In this document: one piece after another, positions 8,652 to 18,020 of the stretch | How positions within the stretch are numbered: position 1 is the stretch's first letter | Layout of the letters: the number at the start of each line of letters is the position of its first letter | Assembly: GCA_963728155.1 (NCBI GenBank) | Contig: CAVSJF010000011.1 | Span: 124,001-188,000 of the forward strand | Reading direction: 5' to 3' | From: JACVRW01 sp963728155 | GTDB lineage: Bacteria; Actinomycetota; Thermoleophilia; Solirubrobacterales; Thermoleophilaceae | DNA: 64,000 nt | The notes under the pieces: model-generated | The model's database searches: none | The model's input: only the letters and a program-made list of their open reading frames with translations | What the model was told of the DNA's origin: nothing | Position numbers and translations under genes: made by a program

Positions 8652-9530
8652 ATGACGACGCGCTGGACGTTGCTGGGCGCGCCGCTCGACTCCGCCGGCG
8701 AGGGCCAGGGGGAAGAGCGCGCACCGCAGGCGCTGCGCGGGGCGGGCATTGCCGAGCGACTCGGGCTCCACGACGCCGGCGACGTGGTCGAGCCGCTGCG
8801 CGATCCCGAGCGCGACGCCGCCACCGGCATCATCGCCGCCGAGCAGCTCGCCGTGGCGTCCGCGGCACTGCGCGACGCGGTGGCCGAGGTGCTCGAGGGA
8901 GGCGAGCGGCCCTTCGTGCTCGGCGGCGACTGCAGCCTGCTTCCGGGCGCCATCGCCGGCGCGCGCATGGCGCACGGCCCGCTCGCGCTCTGGATGATCG
9001 ACGGCCACCCGGACGCGCACGACGGCGAGAGCTCACCCACCGGCGAGGCCGCCGACATGGACCTGGCTCTGGTGCTGGGCCGCGGTGCGGCCGCGCTCAC
9101 CAAGCTGGCGGGACGGCCTCCCATGATCGAGCCAGAGCACGTGGCGCTGATCGGGCACCGGCCGGCGAGCCTGGCGCCGGACGTGGCGGTCGAGCTGGAG
9201 CTGGTCCCGCCGGCCGTCCGGCAGACCACCGCCCCCGAGGTCCGGGCGCGCGGGGCGGCGAAGGTGGCGCGCGTGACCCTGATCGAGGACGCCGGCCGCC
9301 CGGCGTGGCTGCACATCGACGTGGACGCCTTGGACGCCGAAGAGCTGCCGGCCGTGAGCTATCCCCAGCCCGACGGCCTGAGATGGCAGGAGCTGGTGGA
9401 GCTGATCGGTCCCCTGCTGGCCGCGCCGCACCTGGCCGGAGTCAGCCTCGCGGACTTCGACGCTGACCACGAGCGGGCCGAGAAGTACGCGGCGCGGATC
9501 GTGGAAGTGCTCAGCGAGGCCTGGTCCTGA
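8652..9530 (+). CDS. Arginase/agmatinase/formimidoglutamase family protein
   Basis: The 292-residue protein belongs to the ureohydrolase family, which hydrolyses guanidino or formimino groups at a binuclear manganese site. The metal ligands are recognisable as GGDCS, DGHPDAH and HIDVDALD. The first motif has Cys where most members have His (GGDHS), so one metal ligand is substituted, and specificity or even activity is uncertain. The ATG at 8652 follows the pabBC stop by seven bases. The substrate could be arginine, agmatine or formimidoglutamate; the sequence alone does not decide. Confidence 0.8.
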   Translation: MTTRWTLLGAPLDSAGEGQGEERAPQALRGAGIAERLGLHDAGDVVEPLRDPERDAATGIIAAEQLAVASAALRDAVAEVLEGGERPFVLGGDCSLLPGAIAGARMAHGPLALWMIDGHPDAHDGESSPTGEAADMDLALVLGRGAAALTKLAGRPPMIEPEHVALIGHRPASLAPDVAVELELVPPAVRQTTAPEVRARGAAKVARVTLIEDAGRPAWLHIDVDALDAEELPAVSYPQPDGLRWQELVELIGPLLAAPHLAGVSLADFDADHERAEKYAARIVEVLSEAWS

Positions 9531-9531
9531 G

Positions 9532-9623
9532 CGAGCGGCGAAGGAATCGAACCTTCCAAGCGTGGGGCTTCCACGCCCTACCGGCTTTGAAGGCCGGATG
9601 AGCCACCAGACCCGTGCCGCCCC
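9532..9623 (-). tRNA. selC: tRNA-Sec (anticodon UCA)
   Basis: Read on the minus strand, the gene folds as a selenocysteine tRNA. The anticodon stem CCGGC/GCCGG holds the loop CTTCAAA with anticodon TCA. The long variable arm is a 6-bp stem GCGTGG/CCACGC. The T arm is GAAGG-TTCGATT-CCTTC. The acceptor pairs GGGCGGC with GCCGCTC including one G-U pair; an eighth pair, usual for bacterial tRNA-Sec, is not clearly formed. CCA is not encoded. It lies directly downstream of the formate dehydrogenase operon on the same strand and would decode its UGA. Confidence 0.93.
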
Positions 9624-9647
9624 GAGCTAGCGTAGCCTCGCTCCGTC

Positions 9648-9920
9648 CTAGCCGCCGACGCCCTTCAGCTCGCGCCAGCGCTCGCGGGCGCGGATGACCA
9701 GCAGGGCTATCTCGCTGAGCTCGTCACCCTGCTGCACGAAGCCGGGGAGCGTGAAGGTCGTCTCCTCCCCGTCCTCCTCGCGCACCAGCGTGATCCGGTT
9801 CTCGTCGCTCGACTCGTCGTGCTCGAACGGGAGGTAGTACCAGCCGTCGGCGCCCGCGACGGGAACGCGACCCTGGTCGTCGATCGGGCTGACCTCGCGG
9901 TTAATGGGGTCCTCAGTCAT
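9648..9920 (-). CDS. Small acidic protein of the formate dehydrogenase operon (90 aa)
   Basis: I do not recognise this protein. It is soluble and acidic, with a beta-rich middle (WYYLPFE, TFTLPGF) and a helical end. Its ATG at 9920 overlaps the end of the upstream Fdh iron-sulfur subunit gene by eight bases, so the two are translationally coupled. tRNA-Sec follows about 25 bases after its stop. The coupling suggests a role with formate dehydrogenase, such as assembly or a small accessory subunit, but this is inference. Confidence 0.7.
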   Translation of the reverse strand: MTEDPINREVSPIDDQGRVPVAGADGWYYLPFEHDESSDENRITLVREEDGEETTFTLPGFVQQGDELSEIALLVIRARERWRELKGVGG

Positions 9921-10884
9921 CGCCGTCGGCTTCCTTGGGCTCGGGCAGGTCGCCCCGGTCGTTCTGCACGAACTGGAAGCCGAAGCGGCCCTTGATGCAC
10001 AGGTTGCCGCTGGTGATCGGATGGTCGAGCGGTGAGGTCACCTTCACGATCTCGTTGTCCTGCTCGTGCAGCACCAGGTTGCAACCCACCCCGCAATACG
10101 TGCAGATCGTCGTCGTCTGGCTCTGGCTCTCCTCGTCCCAGGTGCCCTCGTCGCGCATGTCGTGCTCGCTCTTGAACATCAGCGCGCCGGTGGGGCAGAC
10201 GGCAATGCAGTTTCCGCAGTAGACACAGGCCGAGTCCGGCAGAGGGTTGTCGAACTCCGTGGCGATGCGCGCGTCGAAGCCGCGCCCGGCGACGGCGATG
10301 GCGAAGGTGTTCTGCCAGTCGGTGCCGCAGCCCTCGACGCACTTGTAACAGAGGATGCACTTGGCGTAGTCGCGCACGTAGAGCTCGTTGTCCACCTTCA
10401 CCGGCTGGTGCACGGTGGCCGCGTGCTCGCCGTCCGGCGTCTCGTGGTGGCCGGCGCGCAGGCGATCGCGCTCGCCCGCCTCGAAGGGCGGCGCCGGCGG
10501 CCCGTAGCGCTCGGGGTCCGCGCCGTATTCCTCGATCCAGCGGGCGACGTTGGGCATGACCGACAGGTCGACCGAGGACGCGAGAAACTCGATCACCATC
10601 TTGCGGGAGAGATTGACGCGCTCGGAGTGCGTCTGCACCTCCATGCCGTCCTCGACCTTACGGGCGCAGGAGGGCACCAGCATGCGCGAGCCCTTGACCT
10701 CTACGACGCAGACGCGGCAGGCGTTGACCGGGGTCAGCGTGCGCTCCCAGCACATGGTCGGTATCTCGATGCCCTCGCGCTGGGCGACGTCGAGGATCGT
10801 CATGTCCTCGCGCGCCTCGACGGTATCGCCGTTGAGCTCGAGCTCGACGGTGCGCGGCGGGGCGCCGGTGCGGGTCCTGCTCAT
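9913..10884 (-). CDS. Formate dehydrogenase ferredoxin-type subunit carrying the detached FdhA N-terminal [4Fe-4S] domain
   Basis: This 323-residue subunit is an electron-transfer chain in one protein. In order it has a NuoG-like [2Fe-2S] ferredoxin domain (CRVCVVEV with flanking Cys), a NuoG-type middle region, two [4Fe-4S] ferredoxin motifs (CILCYKCVEGC, CVYCGNCIAVC), and finally CTYCGVGC with a downstream CIKGRFGF. That last piece is normally the first domain of the molybdopterin-containing catalytic subunit, whose own gene here lacks it. The ATG overlaps the NuoEF-like gene stop as ATGA. Together with the other two subunits it would carry electrons from formate at the Mo/W-Sec centre to the NAD-reducing subunit. 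Confidence 0.92.
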   Translation of the reverse strand: MSRTRTGAPPRTVELELNGDTVEAREDMTILDVAQREGIEIPTMCWERTLTPVNACRVCVVEVKGSRMLVPSCARKVEDGMEVQTHSERVNLSRKMVIEFLASSVDLSVMPNVARWIEEYGADPERYGPPAPPFEAGERDRLRAGHHETPDGEHAATVHQPVKVDNELYVRDYAKCILCYKCVEGCGTDWQNTFAIAVAGRGFDARIATEFDNPLPDSACVYCGNCIAVCPTGALMFKSEHDMRDEGTWDEESQSQTTTICTYCGVGCNLVLHEQDNEIVKVTSPLDHPITSGNLCIKGRFGFQFVQNDRGDLPEPKEADGDD

Positions 10885-12743
10885 CGCTGACCTCCTGTCT
10901 CGAAGACGTCGAGCTTGCGCAGCGCGGACTCGATCGCGTCCGCGGCGGTCTGTCCGAGGCCGCAGATCGAAGCATCGCGCATCGACGCCGTGATCTCGTC
11001 CAGCAGCGCGTACTCCTGCTCGACCGAGCCGCGCGGACGCTCGTTGACGAGCCGCGCGAGCGCCTCCTCCTGGCGCACCGTGCCGACCCGGCAGGGGACG
11101 CACTGCCCGCAGGACTCGTCGCGAAAGAACGCGGCGATGCGCATCAGGACCGGCGCCATGTCCACGGTGTCGTCGATCACCAGCACCACGCCCGAGCCCA
11201 TGGTCACGCCCGCCTCGCGCGTGGCCTCGAAGGACATCTCGATGTCGAGCTCGTCCGGCGTGACGAACCGCCCCGCCGCGCCGCCGAGGAGAACCGCCCG
11301 CAGCGGGCGGCCGTCCCTGACGCCGCCGGCCATGTCGAGCACCTCGCGCAACGTGACCCCGAAGGGCGCCTCGTAGATGCCGGGCTTCTCCACGCGGCCG
11401 GAGAGGCAGAACAGCCGCGTGCCGGCGGAGTCCTCGGTGCCGATCGAGGCGTAGGCCTCGGCGCCGTCGACCAGGATCCCGGGCACGTTGATCAGCGTCT
11501 CGACGTTGTTGATCACCGTCGGCTTGTCGAACAGGCCGGAGTCCACCGGGTACGGCGGCTTGTTGCGCGGCTCGCCGCGATAGCCCTCGATCGAGTTGAA
11601 GAGCGCGGTCTCCTCGCCGCAGATGTAGGCGCCCGCGCCCTTGCGCAGCTCGATGTCGAAGCTGAAGCCCTGACCGAGGACGTCCTCGCCCAGGTACCCG
11701 CGGGCGCGGGCCTCGGTGATCGCGGCGACCAGCCGCTCCCAGGCGACCGGATACTCGCCGCGCAGGTACAGGTAGCCGTGCGACGCACCGGTGGCATAAC
11801 CGGCGATCGTCATCGCCTCGATCACGAAGAACGGATCGTGTTCGAGGATCACGCGGTCCTTGAAGGTGCCGGTCTCGGACTCGTCGGCGTTGCAGATCAC
11901 GTAGTGCGGCAACTTGGGGTTGCGTCCGACCGCGTCCCACTTGCGACCGGCGGGGAAGGCGGCGCCGCCGCGGCCGAGCAGCTTGGAGTCCGTGACCTCG
12001 CGCAGCACGTTCGCCTGGCCCATGTCGAAGGCGGCGCGCAACCCCTCGTAGCCTCCCTCGGCGCGGTAGGAGTCGATGCTCCCGGGGTCCACCTTGCCGA
12101 CGCGGCCGAGCAGCCGCAGCCCCTCCTGGCCGAACTGGGGAATCGCGGGCTCGGGGTCCGCCGGGGAGTCGCCGCCGGCCAGCAGCGTCGCAATGTGCTC
12201 CGCACGCGCCGGGGCGACCGAATGCTCCTCGGGGTGCTCACCCGCCACGGTGACCATCGCCGCGGGCGCTCGCTCGCACATGCCGAGACAGGGGCTCTCG
12301 AGCCAGATCGCCTGGCCGTTGCCGCGGTGGGAGCCCTGCGGGCCGACCCGCTCGGCCAGGTCCGCGCAGAGCTTGGCGGACCCGTCGGCGATGCACGCCA
12401 CGTCGGTGCAGATGTGGGCCACCACGGGCGGCTGGGGCTCGAGCGAGAAGAGCGCGTAGAAGGAAGCCACCCCATAGGCCTCCGCCGGCGGGATCGTGAG
12501 GCGCTTGCAGATGTAGTTCAGCGCTCCGCGGCTGATCCAGCCCGCTCTGGCCTGCACCGCGTGCAGCGTCGGCAGCAGCAGGTGCCTGCGGGCGCGGGCC
12601 GCGGCGCCCAAGCGCGCGACGCGCCGATCGCGCTCGCTGGCCTTCTCGGCGCCGTCCCAGTTGCTCTCGGGCGGCCCCAGCACGGAGTCAACGGCCTCGC
12701 GCTCCCCCTTCGAGGGCACCTCGTTCTGCAGGACGATGTCCAT
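10881..12743 (-). CDS. NAD-dependent formate dehydrogenase diaphorase subunit (NuoE-NuoF fusion)
   Basis: The 620-residue protein fuses a NuoE-like [2Fe-2S] domain to a NuoF-like flavoprotein. The NuoE part shows CTDVAC and CLGMC. The NuoF part shows the FMN/NAD-binding GRGGAAFPAGRKW, the GAYICGEETAL segment and the C-terminal [4Fe-4S] motif ESCGQCVPC plus a late Cys. This is the usual NAD-reducing module of soluble formate dehydrogenases and some hydrogenases. It lies between the catalytic and ferredoxin subunit genes, with start and stop codons overlapping on both sides. The first ~50 residues are a charged extension without a recognised domain. Confidence 0.93.
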   Translation of the reverse strand: MDIVLQNEVPSKGEREAVDSVLGPPESNWDGAEKASERDRRVARLGAAARARRHLLLPTLHAVQARAGWISRGALNYICKRLTIPPAEAYGVASFYALFSLEPQPPVVAHICTDVACIADGSAKLCADLAERVGPQGSHRGNGQAIWLESPCLGMCERAPAAMVTVAGEHPEEHSVAPARAEHIATLLAGGDSPADPEPAIPQFGQEGLRLLGRVGKVDPGSIDSYRAEGGYEGLRAAFDMGQANVLREVTDSKLLGRGGAAFPAGRKWDAVGRNPKLPHYVICNADESETGTFKDRVILEHDPFFVIEAMTIAGYATGASHGYLYLRGEYPVAWERLVAAITEARARGYLGEDVLGQGFSFDIELRKGAGAYICGEETALFNSIEGYRGEPRNKPPYPVDSGLFDKPTVINNVETLINVPGILVDGAEAYASIGTEDSAGTRLFCLSGRVEKPGIYEAPFGVTLREVLDMAGGVRDGRPLRAVLLGGAAGRFVTPDELDIEMSFEATREAGVTMGSGVVLVIDDTVDMAPVLMRIAAFFRDESCGQCVPCRVGTVRQEEALARLVNERPRGSVEQEYALLDEITASMRDASICGLGQTAADAIESALRKLDVFETGGQR

Positions 12744-14695
12744 CAGTCGGTCGGCTGGCCGGCGGGAATCGCCGCCGCGGCTGTCTCCTCGGGCTCGCTC
12801 GCCCGGATCGGGTCGACCCGGATCGCGGTGGCCTTGAACTCGGCCGTTCCGGATTTCGGGTCGGTGGAGTTGATCGTGAGCAGGTTGGTGTCCACCTCGT
12901 CCGGGAAGTGGAGCGTCATGAACGTCAGCCCCGGCCGCAGCGACGGGTCGATGCGAACGGGCGCAACGACCTCCCCGCGCGCGGAGGAGATCCGCACCAT
13001 GTCGCCGTTCGTGACGCCGAGCTCGCCGGCGTCGTGGGTCGAGACCTCGAGCTCCTCACCGCGGCGCAGCGGCGACGTGTAGCCGCCGGTCTGCACTCCG
13101 GTGTTGAACGAGTCGAGCCGCCGCCCGGTGGTCAGGCGCAGCGGGAACTGCTCGGATAGGTGCTCGGTCGGTGGGTCGTCCTCGATCGCGTGGAACGGAG
13201 CCTTGGGCCCTTCGACGGGGTCCTGCCACAGCCGCCCGTGCAGGAACGTCGGCTCGAGCTTGTCCTCGCTGTAGCAGGGCCACTGGATCCCGCCGAGCTC
13301 CTCGAGCCTGGCGTAGCTCATGCCCGCGTGGTTGGGCGCCAGCGAGCGCAGCTCGTTCCAGATGTCCTCTATGGAGGGGTAGTCCCACTCGTGGCCGAGG
13401 CGGGCGGCGAGGTCGGTGAGGATGCGCGTGTCGTCGCGCGCGTTTCCGGGCGGCTTCAGCGCCGCGCGCACGCGCTGGACGCGCCGCTCGCTGTTGGTCA
13501 CGGTGCCCTCGGACTCGCACCAGCTCGCCGACGCCGGCAGCACCACGTCGGCCACCTCGGCCGTGGCGGTGCGGAAGATGTCCTGCACCACGACGTGGTC
13601 GAGCTTGTCGAACAGGTGCTTCACGTGGTTGCCGTCGGCGTCGGACTGAACCGGGTTCTCGCCGAGCACGAACAGGGTGGTCAGTTCGCCGCGGTCGGCC
13701 GCATCGAGCATCTCCGTCATGTGCCAGCCGTACTTGGGCTTGAGCTTCACGCCCCACTTGGCCTCGTACTTCGCGACGGCCTCGGGGTCGGTCTCGAGGT
13801 CCTGGAACCCGGGCAGGCGGTTGGGGATGGCCCCCATGTCGCCGCCGCCCTGGACGTTGTTCTGGCCGCGCAGCGGGTTGAGCCCGCTGCCGTAGCGGCC
13901 GACGTTGCCCGTGAGCAGAGCCAGGTTGATCAGCCCGAACACGTTGTCCACGGCGTTGTGATGCTCGGTGATCCCGAGCGTCCAGCAGATCTGCGCGCGG
14001 TCCGCGCGCGCGTAGGTGTGCGCGGTTTCCCTGATCACGTCCGCGGGAACCCCGGTCAGCGCCTCACAGCGCTCCAGGGTGTAGGGCTCGACCGCGGCCG
14101 CGTAGGCCTCGAAGCCCTCGGTTGCGCGTTGGATGAACTCGCGGTTGTGCAGCCCGGCGTAGATGATCTCGCGGGCCATGCCGTTGGCCAGCGCCACGTC
14201 GCTGCCCACGTTGAGCCCCAACCACGTGTCGGCCCACTGCGCCGACGTCGTGCGGCGCGGGTCGACCACGTACAGCCCGGCGCCGGCGTGAACCGCCTTG
14301 AGCACGTGGTGGAAGAAGATCGGGTGCGCCTCGCGCGCGTTGGAGCCCCAGAGCAGGATCACGTCCGTGTCCTGCACTTCCTGATATGAGCTGGTGCCGC
14401 CACCAGCGCCGAACACCGTCGCCAGACCGACGACGCTAGGTGCGTGTCAAGTTCGGTTACACGAGTCGATGTTGTTCGTGCCGATCGCCACGCGAGTGAA
14501 CTTCTGCGCGAGGAAGTTGACCTCGTTCGTCGCCTTGGAGCAGCTGAACATGCCGAAGGCGTCCGGCCCCTTGCTGTCGACGGCGGCCTTGAAGCCCGAT
14601 GCGGCGCGGTCGAGGGCCTCGTCCCAGCTCGCGGTGCGCAACTCGCCGTTGTCGCGGACGAGCGGCTCGGTCAGGCGTGGGTATTTCATTGGCAT
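12743..14695 (-). CDS. fdhA: Formate dehydrogenase catalytic subunit, selenocysteine-containing, lacking the N-terminal Fe-S domain
   Basis: Read through the in-frame TGA at 14447-14449, this is a 650-residue molybdopterin (Mo or W) oxidoreductase with selenocysteine at position 83. The context SCNRT-U-HAPSVVGLATVFG is that of formate dehydrogenase H and FdhA proteins. Downstream are GANAREAHP-type pterin-binding segments and the C-terminal molydopterin dinucleotide-binding domain (TTGRRLDSFNTG). The protein begins where a normal FdhA has already passed its [4Fe-4S] domain; that domain is in the ferredoxin subunit. The ATG at 14695 follows GGGAGAG; an in-frame Met two codons later is an alternative. 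First gene of a four-gene operon, divergent from fdhD. Confidence 0.95.
14417..14449 (-). promoter_or_regulatory. Bacterial SECIS element with Sec UGA codon
   Basis: On the mRNA strand the UGA (14449-14447) is followed after 11 bases by CGUCGUC, a GGUCU apical loop and GGCGACG. This makes a 7-bp stem including one U-G pair. The distance and the GGUCU loop match the minimal SelB-binding SECIS of Escherichia coli fdhF. It directs SelB to insert selenocysteine at codon 83. Confidence 0.9.
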
Positions 14696-14758
14696 TGTGG
14701 CCCTCTCCCTGCAGCATCTCTTGGGGGACAACGACTGGCCCGGGGTACCCTCGGGCAT

Positions 14759-15538
14759 GTGATTCAACCTACCAATTCGTCCGGTTCCGCCCAGGGCATG
14801 TGGGCGACGGTCGTGAGGGACGGCGAGGAGGACTACGTCGCGGTCGAGGAGCCGCTCGAGATCCGCGTCGACGGCGCCCCGCTGGCGGTGACGATGCGCA
14901 CGCCCGGCCATGACGAGGAGCTCGCGCTCGGCTTCCTCTACACCGAGGGGCTCATCGACGGGCGTCGCAACGCCGGCCCGACCGCCGACTTCGCCGTCAA
15001 CACGGTGGAGGTCGAGGGTCCACTCAACCGCGATCCGGGCGCCCGGCGGTTCTATACGACCTCTTCGTGCGGCGTGTGCGGCAAGGGAGCGCTCGAGGAG
15101 GTCGCGGTCCACGCCGAGCCCGCGGCCCCGGGACCCGAGCTCGACCGCGATCTGCTCGCGGCGCTGCCCGGCAAGCTGCGCCAACCTGGGTTCGAGCGCA
15201 CGGGCGGGCTGCACGCCACCGGGCTGTTCGACCCGGGCGGCGAACTGCTGCTCGTACGGGAGGACGTGGGTCGCCACAACGCGATGGACAAGGTGGTCGG
15301 GCGGGCGGTGATGGACGAGGCCGTCCCATTCCACGAGCGGATTCTCTGCGTGAGCGGCCGGCTCTCGTTCGAGCTCGTGCAAAAGGCCGCCGTGGCGGGC
15401 GCGCCGGTCCTGGTCGGGGTCGGTGCTCCGAGCTCGCTCGCCGTCAGCCTGGCGTCCGACCGCGGGATGACGCTCGCCGGTTTCGCCCGCAGGGGCGGGG
15501 TGAACATCTACACGGGCGCGACGCGGGTTCGTGGCTGA
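14759..15538 (+). CDS. fdhD: Formate dehydrogenase accessory sulfurtransferase FdhD
   Basis: FdhD carries sulfur from a cysteine desulfurase to the molybdenum cofactor of formate dehydrogenase and is required for its activity. The 259-residue protein shows the family CxxC motif as TSSCGVCGKGA, the GLHATGLF and REDVGRHNAMDKV segments and a C-terminal GGVNIYTG. GTG 14759 is preferred because TACCCT lies seven bases upstream, which gives leaderless spacing; an in-frame ATG at 14798 also exists. It is divergent from fdhA with only 63 bases between starts, and its end overlaps the selD start by eight bases. Confidence 0.93.
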   Translation: MIQPTNSSGSAQGMWATVVRDGEEDYVAVEEPLEIRVDGAPLAVTMRTPGHDEELALGFLYTEGLIDGRRNAGPTADFAVNTVEVEGPLNRDPGARRFYTTSSCGVCGKGALEEVAVHAEPAAPGPELDRDLLAALPGKLRQPGFERTGGLHATGLFDPGGELLLVREDVGRHNAMDKVVGRAVMDEAVPFHERILCVSGRLSFELVQKAAVAGAPVLVGVGAPSSLAVSLASDRGMTLAGFARRGGVNIYTGATRVRG

Positions 15539-16567
15539 CCGGTCTTCCACGAGCATCCCGCTCACGTCGCTCTCGCACGGGGCCGGCTGCGGCTGCAAGC
15601 TCGGGGCCGCGGACATCGGCCCCATCGTCAGCGCCCTGCCGGTGCCGGACGACCCGCGTCTGCTCGTCGGCAGCGCCGGCGCCGACGACGCGGGTGTGGT
15701 CCGGGTCCGCGACGACCTGGCGCTCGTGCAGACCGCCGACTTCTTCACGCCGATCGTCGACGACCCGTACGACTTCGGCCGCATCGCCGCCGCGAACGCG
15801 CTCTCCGACGTCTACGCGATGGGCGGCCGAGCCCCTGAGCGCGCTGAACCTCGTCGCCTTCCCGCTCGAGCGCCTGGGAGGGGACGTGCTCTCGGAGATC
15901 CTGCGCGGGGGCCTCGACGTGGTGGCCAGCGCCGGCGCGATGCTCGTCGGCGGCCACTCGATCGACGACCCCGAGCCCAAGTACGGCCTGGCCGTGACCG
16001 GGGTCGTGCACCCCGAGAGGATCCTCACCAACGCCGGCGGGCAGGCCGGGCGACTCGCTCGTCCTGACCAAGCCGCTCGGGGTGGGGGCGATCACGACCG
16101 CGCTCAAGCGCGGCGCCGGAGCGGAGCTGCTGCCCGCCGCCGTGGACACGATGACCACGCTCAACGCGGAGGCCTCGGCCGCCGCGCAGGCCGCCGGAGC
16201 GCACGCGGCAACCGACGTCACGGGCTTCGGACTACTCGGCCACCTGCGGGAGCTGACCCTCGCCAGCGGCGTCGGCGCCGAGCTCGAGGCCGAGGCGGTG
16301 CCCGCCCTCGACGGCGTGGAGGAGCTGCTGCGCGACGGTGACGCGGTGTCGGGCGGCAGCCGGCGCAACCGCGAGCACGCCGAGACCTTCACTCGCTTCG
16401 CCGACGACGTGGACGAGTGGCGGCGCCGTCTGGTCTGTGACGCCACGACCTCGGGCGGGCTGCTCGTCGCGGTGGCGACGGAGCGAGCCGGCGAGGTGCC
16501 CGGCGACGTCATCGGGCGGCTGGTCGAGGACGAGCCGGGAGCAATCACCGTCGTGCGTGGCGGATGA
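15531..16567 (+). CDS. selD: Selenophosphate synthetase SelD (two apparent frameshifts as sequenced)
   Basis: SelD makes selenophosphate from selenide and ATP. The N-terminal part has SHGAGCGCKLG with the catalytic Cys (not Sec), then TADFFTPIVDDP and DVYAMGG. Continuity is then lost: the sequence PLSALNLVAFPLERLGG resumes in the next frame near 15826-15833, and near 16048-16051 another single-base shift is needed to reach TKPLGVGAITTALK and the ATDVTGFGLLGHL motif. Removing one base at each point restores a normal-length SelD. The GTG start overlaps fdhD. The 3' end overlaps the convergent selB end by about 23 bases. Either the assembly carries indels here or the gene is disabled. Confidence 0.88.
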
Positions 16568-18020
16568 CGTGGCGGTCCCCCTGCCTAACGGTCAGCTTGG
16601 CCGCGTCGAGGTGCTCGAGCAGCGCCTGCGCGTAGCGGCGGCTCGTGCCGAGCTCGTCGCGAACCGAGGCGATCGTGACGCTCCCGTCGCGCCGGCAGAT
16701 CGTCATGACCCGGTCGACGAGGCTGTCCAGCGGCTCACGGTGAAAGTGCAGGTTGGGACCTGTCCGCACGGCGAGCCCCGCCTGCTCCAGCGCACGCCAC
16801 GCCCCCGCGGCGTCCTGGCCCTCGAGGCCGGCCGCCGCCCCCAGATCTCCATCGGCGCGCGGCCGTTCGCCGTCTGAGCGCAGAAGGTCCGCCAGCCGCG
16901 TCTCGGCGTCGCCGAGGGCAGGCGGCTCGGCGGGCCGGCGCGAGCGGCTCCTCGATCGGCGGCGGGGGCGCGCGTCGTTTGCGGCCCGCGGCATCGACGA
17001 CCTCACCTCCACCCAGGGTGATGGGAGGAGCGATCTGGCGCAGCACCAGCCGGTCGCCCCGGTACGGCACCAGGGGCGCTTCCAACCTGAGCCGGCAGAG
17101 CGCGCCCTCCACCGGACTGACTCTCGCAGCGGTCTCGCGGGTGCCGTGATGGACCTGCACCCGGTCGCCGCGGGTGAGCGGCGCGGAGCCGGGATCCAGG
17201 TCGACGGAGGCCGTGATCGCGTAGGTGGCGTGAAGGTCGCCGTCGCGCGCGCACACGACGTCGCCGCGCCGCACCTCCCGGTGGCCGATGCCGGAGAGCG
17301 CGAGGGCCACGCGCTGTCCCGCGAGCGCCTCGCCGACCGGCGTGCCGTGCACCTCGATGGAGCGGATGCGCACCTCTCTTCCCTGGGGCAGGAGCCGAAC
17401 CCGCTCGTGGGTGGCGAAGCGGCCCGACCAGAGCGTGCCGGTCACGACCGTCCCGATGCCCTTGAGCGTGAAGGACCGGTCGACGTGCAGGCGGGCGGGA
17501 CCATCCGCCTCGCTGCGTCCCGGCATCGGGGCGGCTTCGCGGTCAAGCGCCGCCAGCAGGCGATCGAGGCCGGCGCCGCTCGGCGCGGCCACCTCCACCG
17601 TCTCCACTCCCGGCAGGAGCTCGCTCACCTCATCGGCCGCAGGCCCGGGGGAGGTCAGGTCGCTCTTCGTTATCGCCACGACGCCGCGTTGCACTCCAAG
17701 CGCGCGCAGCACGGCGACGTGCTCGCGCGTCTGTGGCATCACTCCGTCGTCCGCCGCGACGCACAGCAGGAAGAGGTCGATGCCCGTCGCACCGGCCACC
17801 ATGGTGCGCACGAAGCGCTCGTGGCCGGGAACATCGACCACCGACAGCCGCCTGCCCGAGGGCAGGTCGAGGGTCGCGTACCCGAGCGCGATCGACAGCC
17901 CCCGCTCCTTCTCCTCCTTAGGCGATCGGTGTCGATCCCCGTCAGCGCACCCACCAGCGCCGTCTTGCCGTGGTCCACGTGACCCGCTGTGCCGAGCGTG
18001 AGCGGGCGGGGACCCGTCAC
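16545..18020 (-). CDS. selB: Selenocysteine-specific elongation factor SelB (two apparent frameshifts as sequenced)
   Basis: SelB is the GTPase that brings Sec-tRNA to UGA codons through the SECIS hairpin. The start has GTAGHVDHGKTALVGALTG (G1) and DTDRL; a missing base near 17919 then shifts frame before KEEKERGLSIALGYA. The frame continues with DVPGHERF (G3), TKSD (G4) and domains 2-3, until an extra base near 16930-16940 in a Pro-rich linker. The C-terminal winged-helix domain that binds the SECIS is in the third frame segment. GTG 18020 overlaps the selA stop (GTGA). No domain is missing once the two indels are corrected. Confidence 0.88.

Noticed and set aside
6524..9316. Very long minus-strand open frame (930 codons) opposite pabBC and the arginase-family gene
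   Set aside because: It is a GC-rich shadow frame, low in hydrophobic pattern and lacking any domain, antisense to two clear genes.
14447..14449. In-frame TGA in fdhA as a disabling stop
   Set aside because: Sequence context, SECIS hairpin, tRNA-Sec and sel genes show it is a selenocysteine codon.
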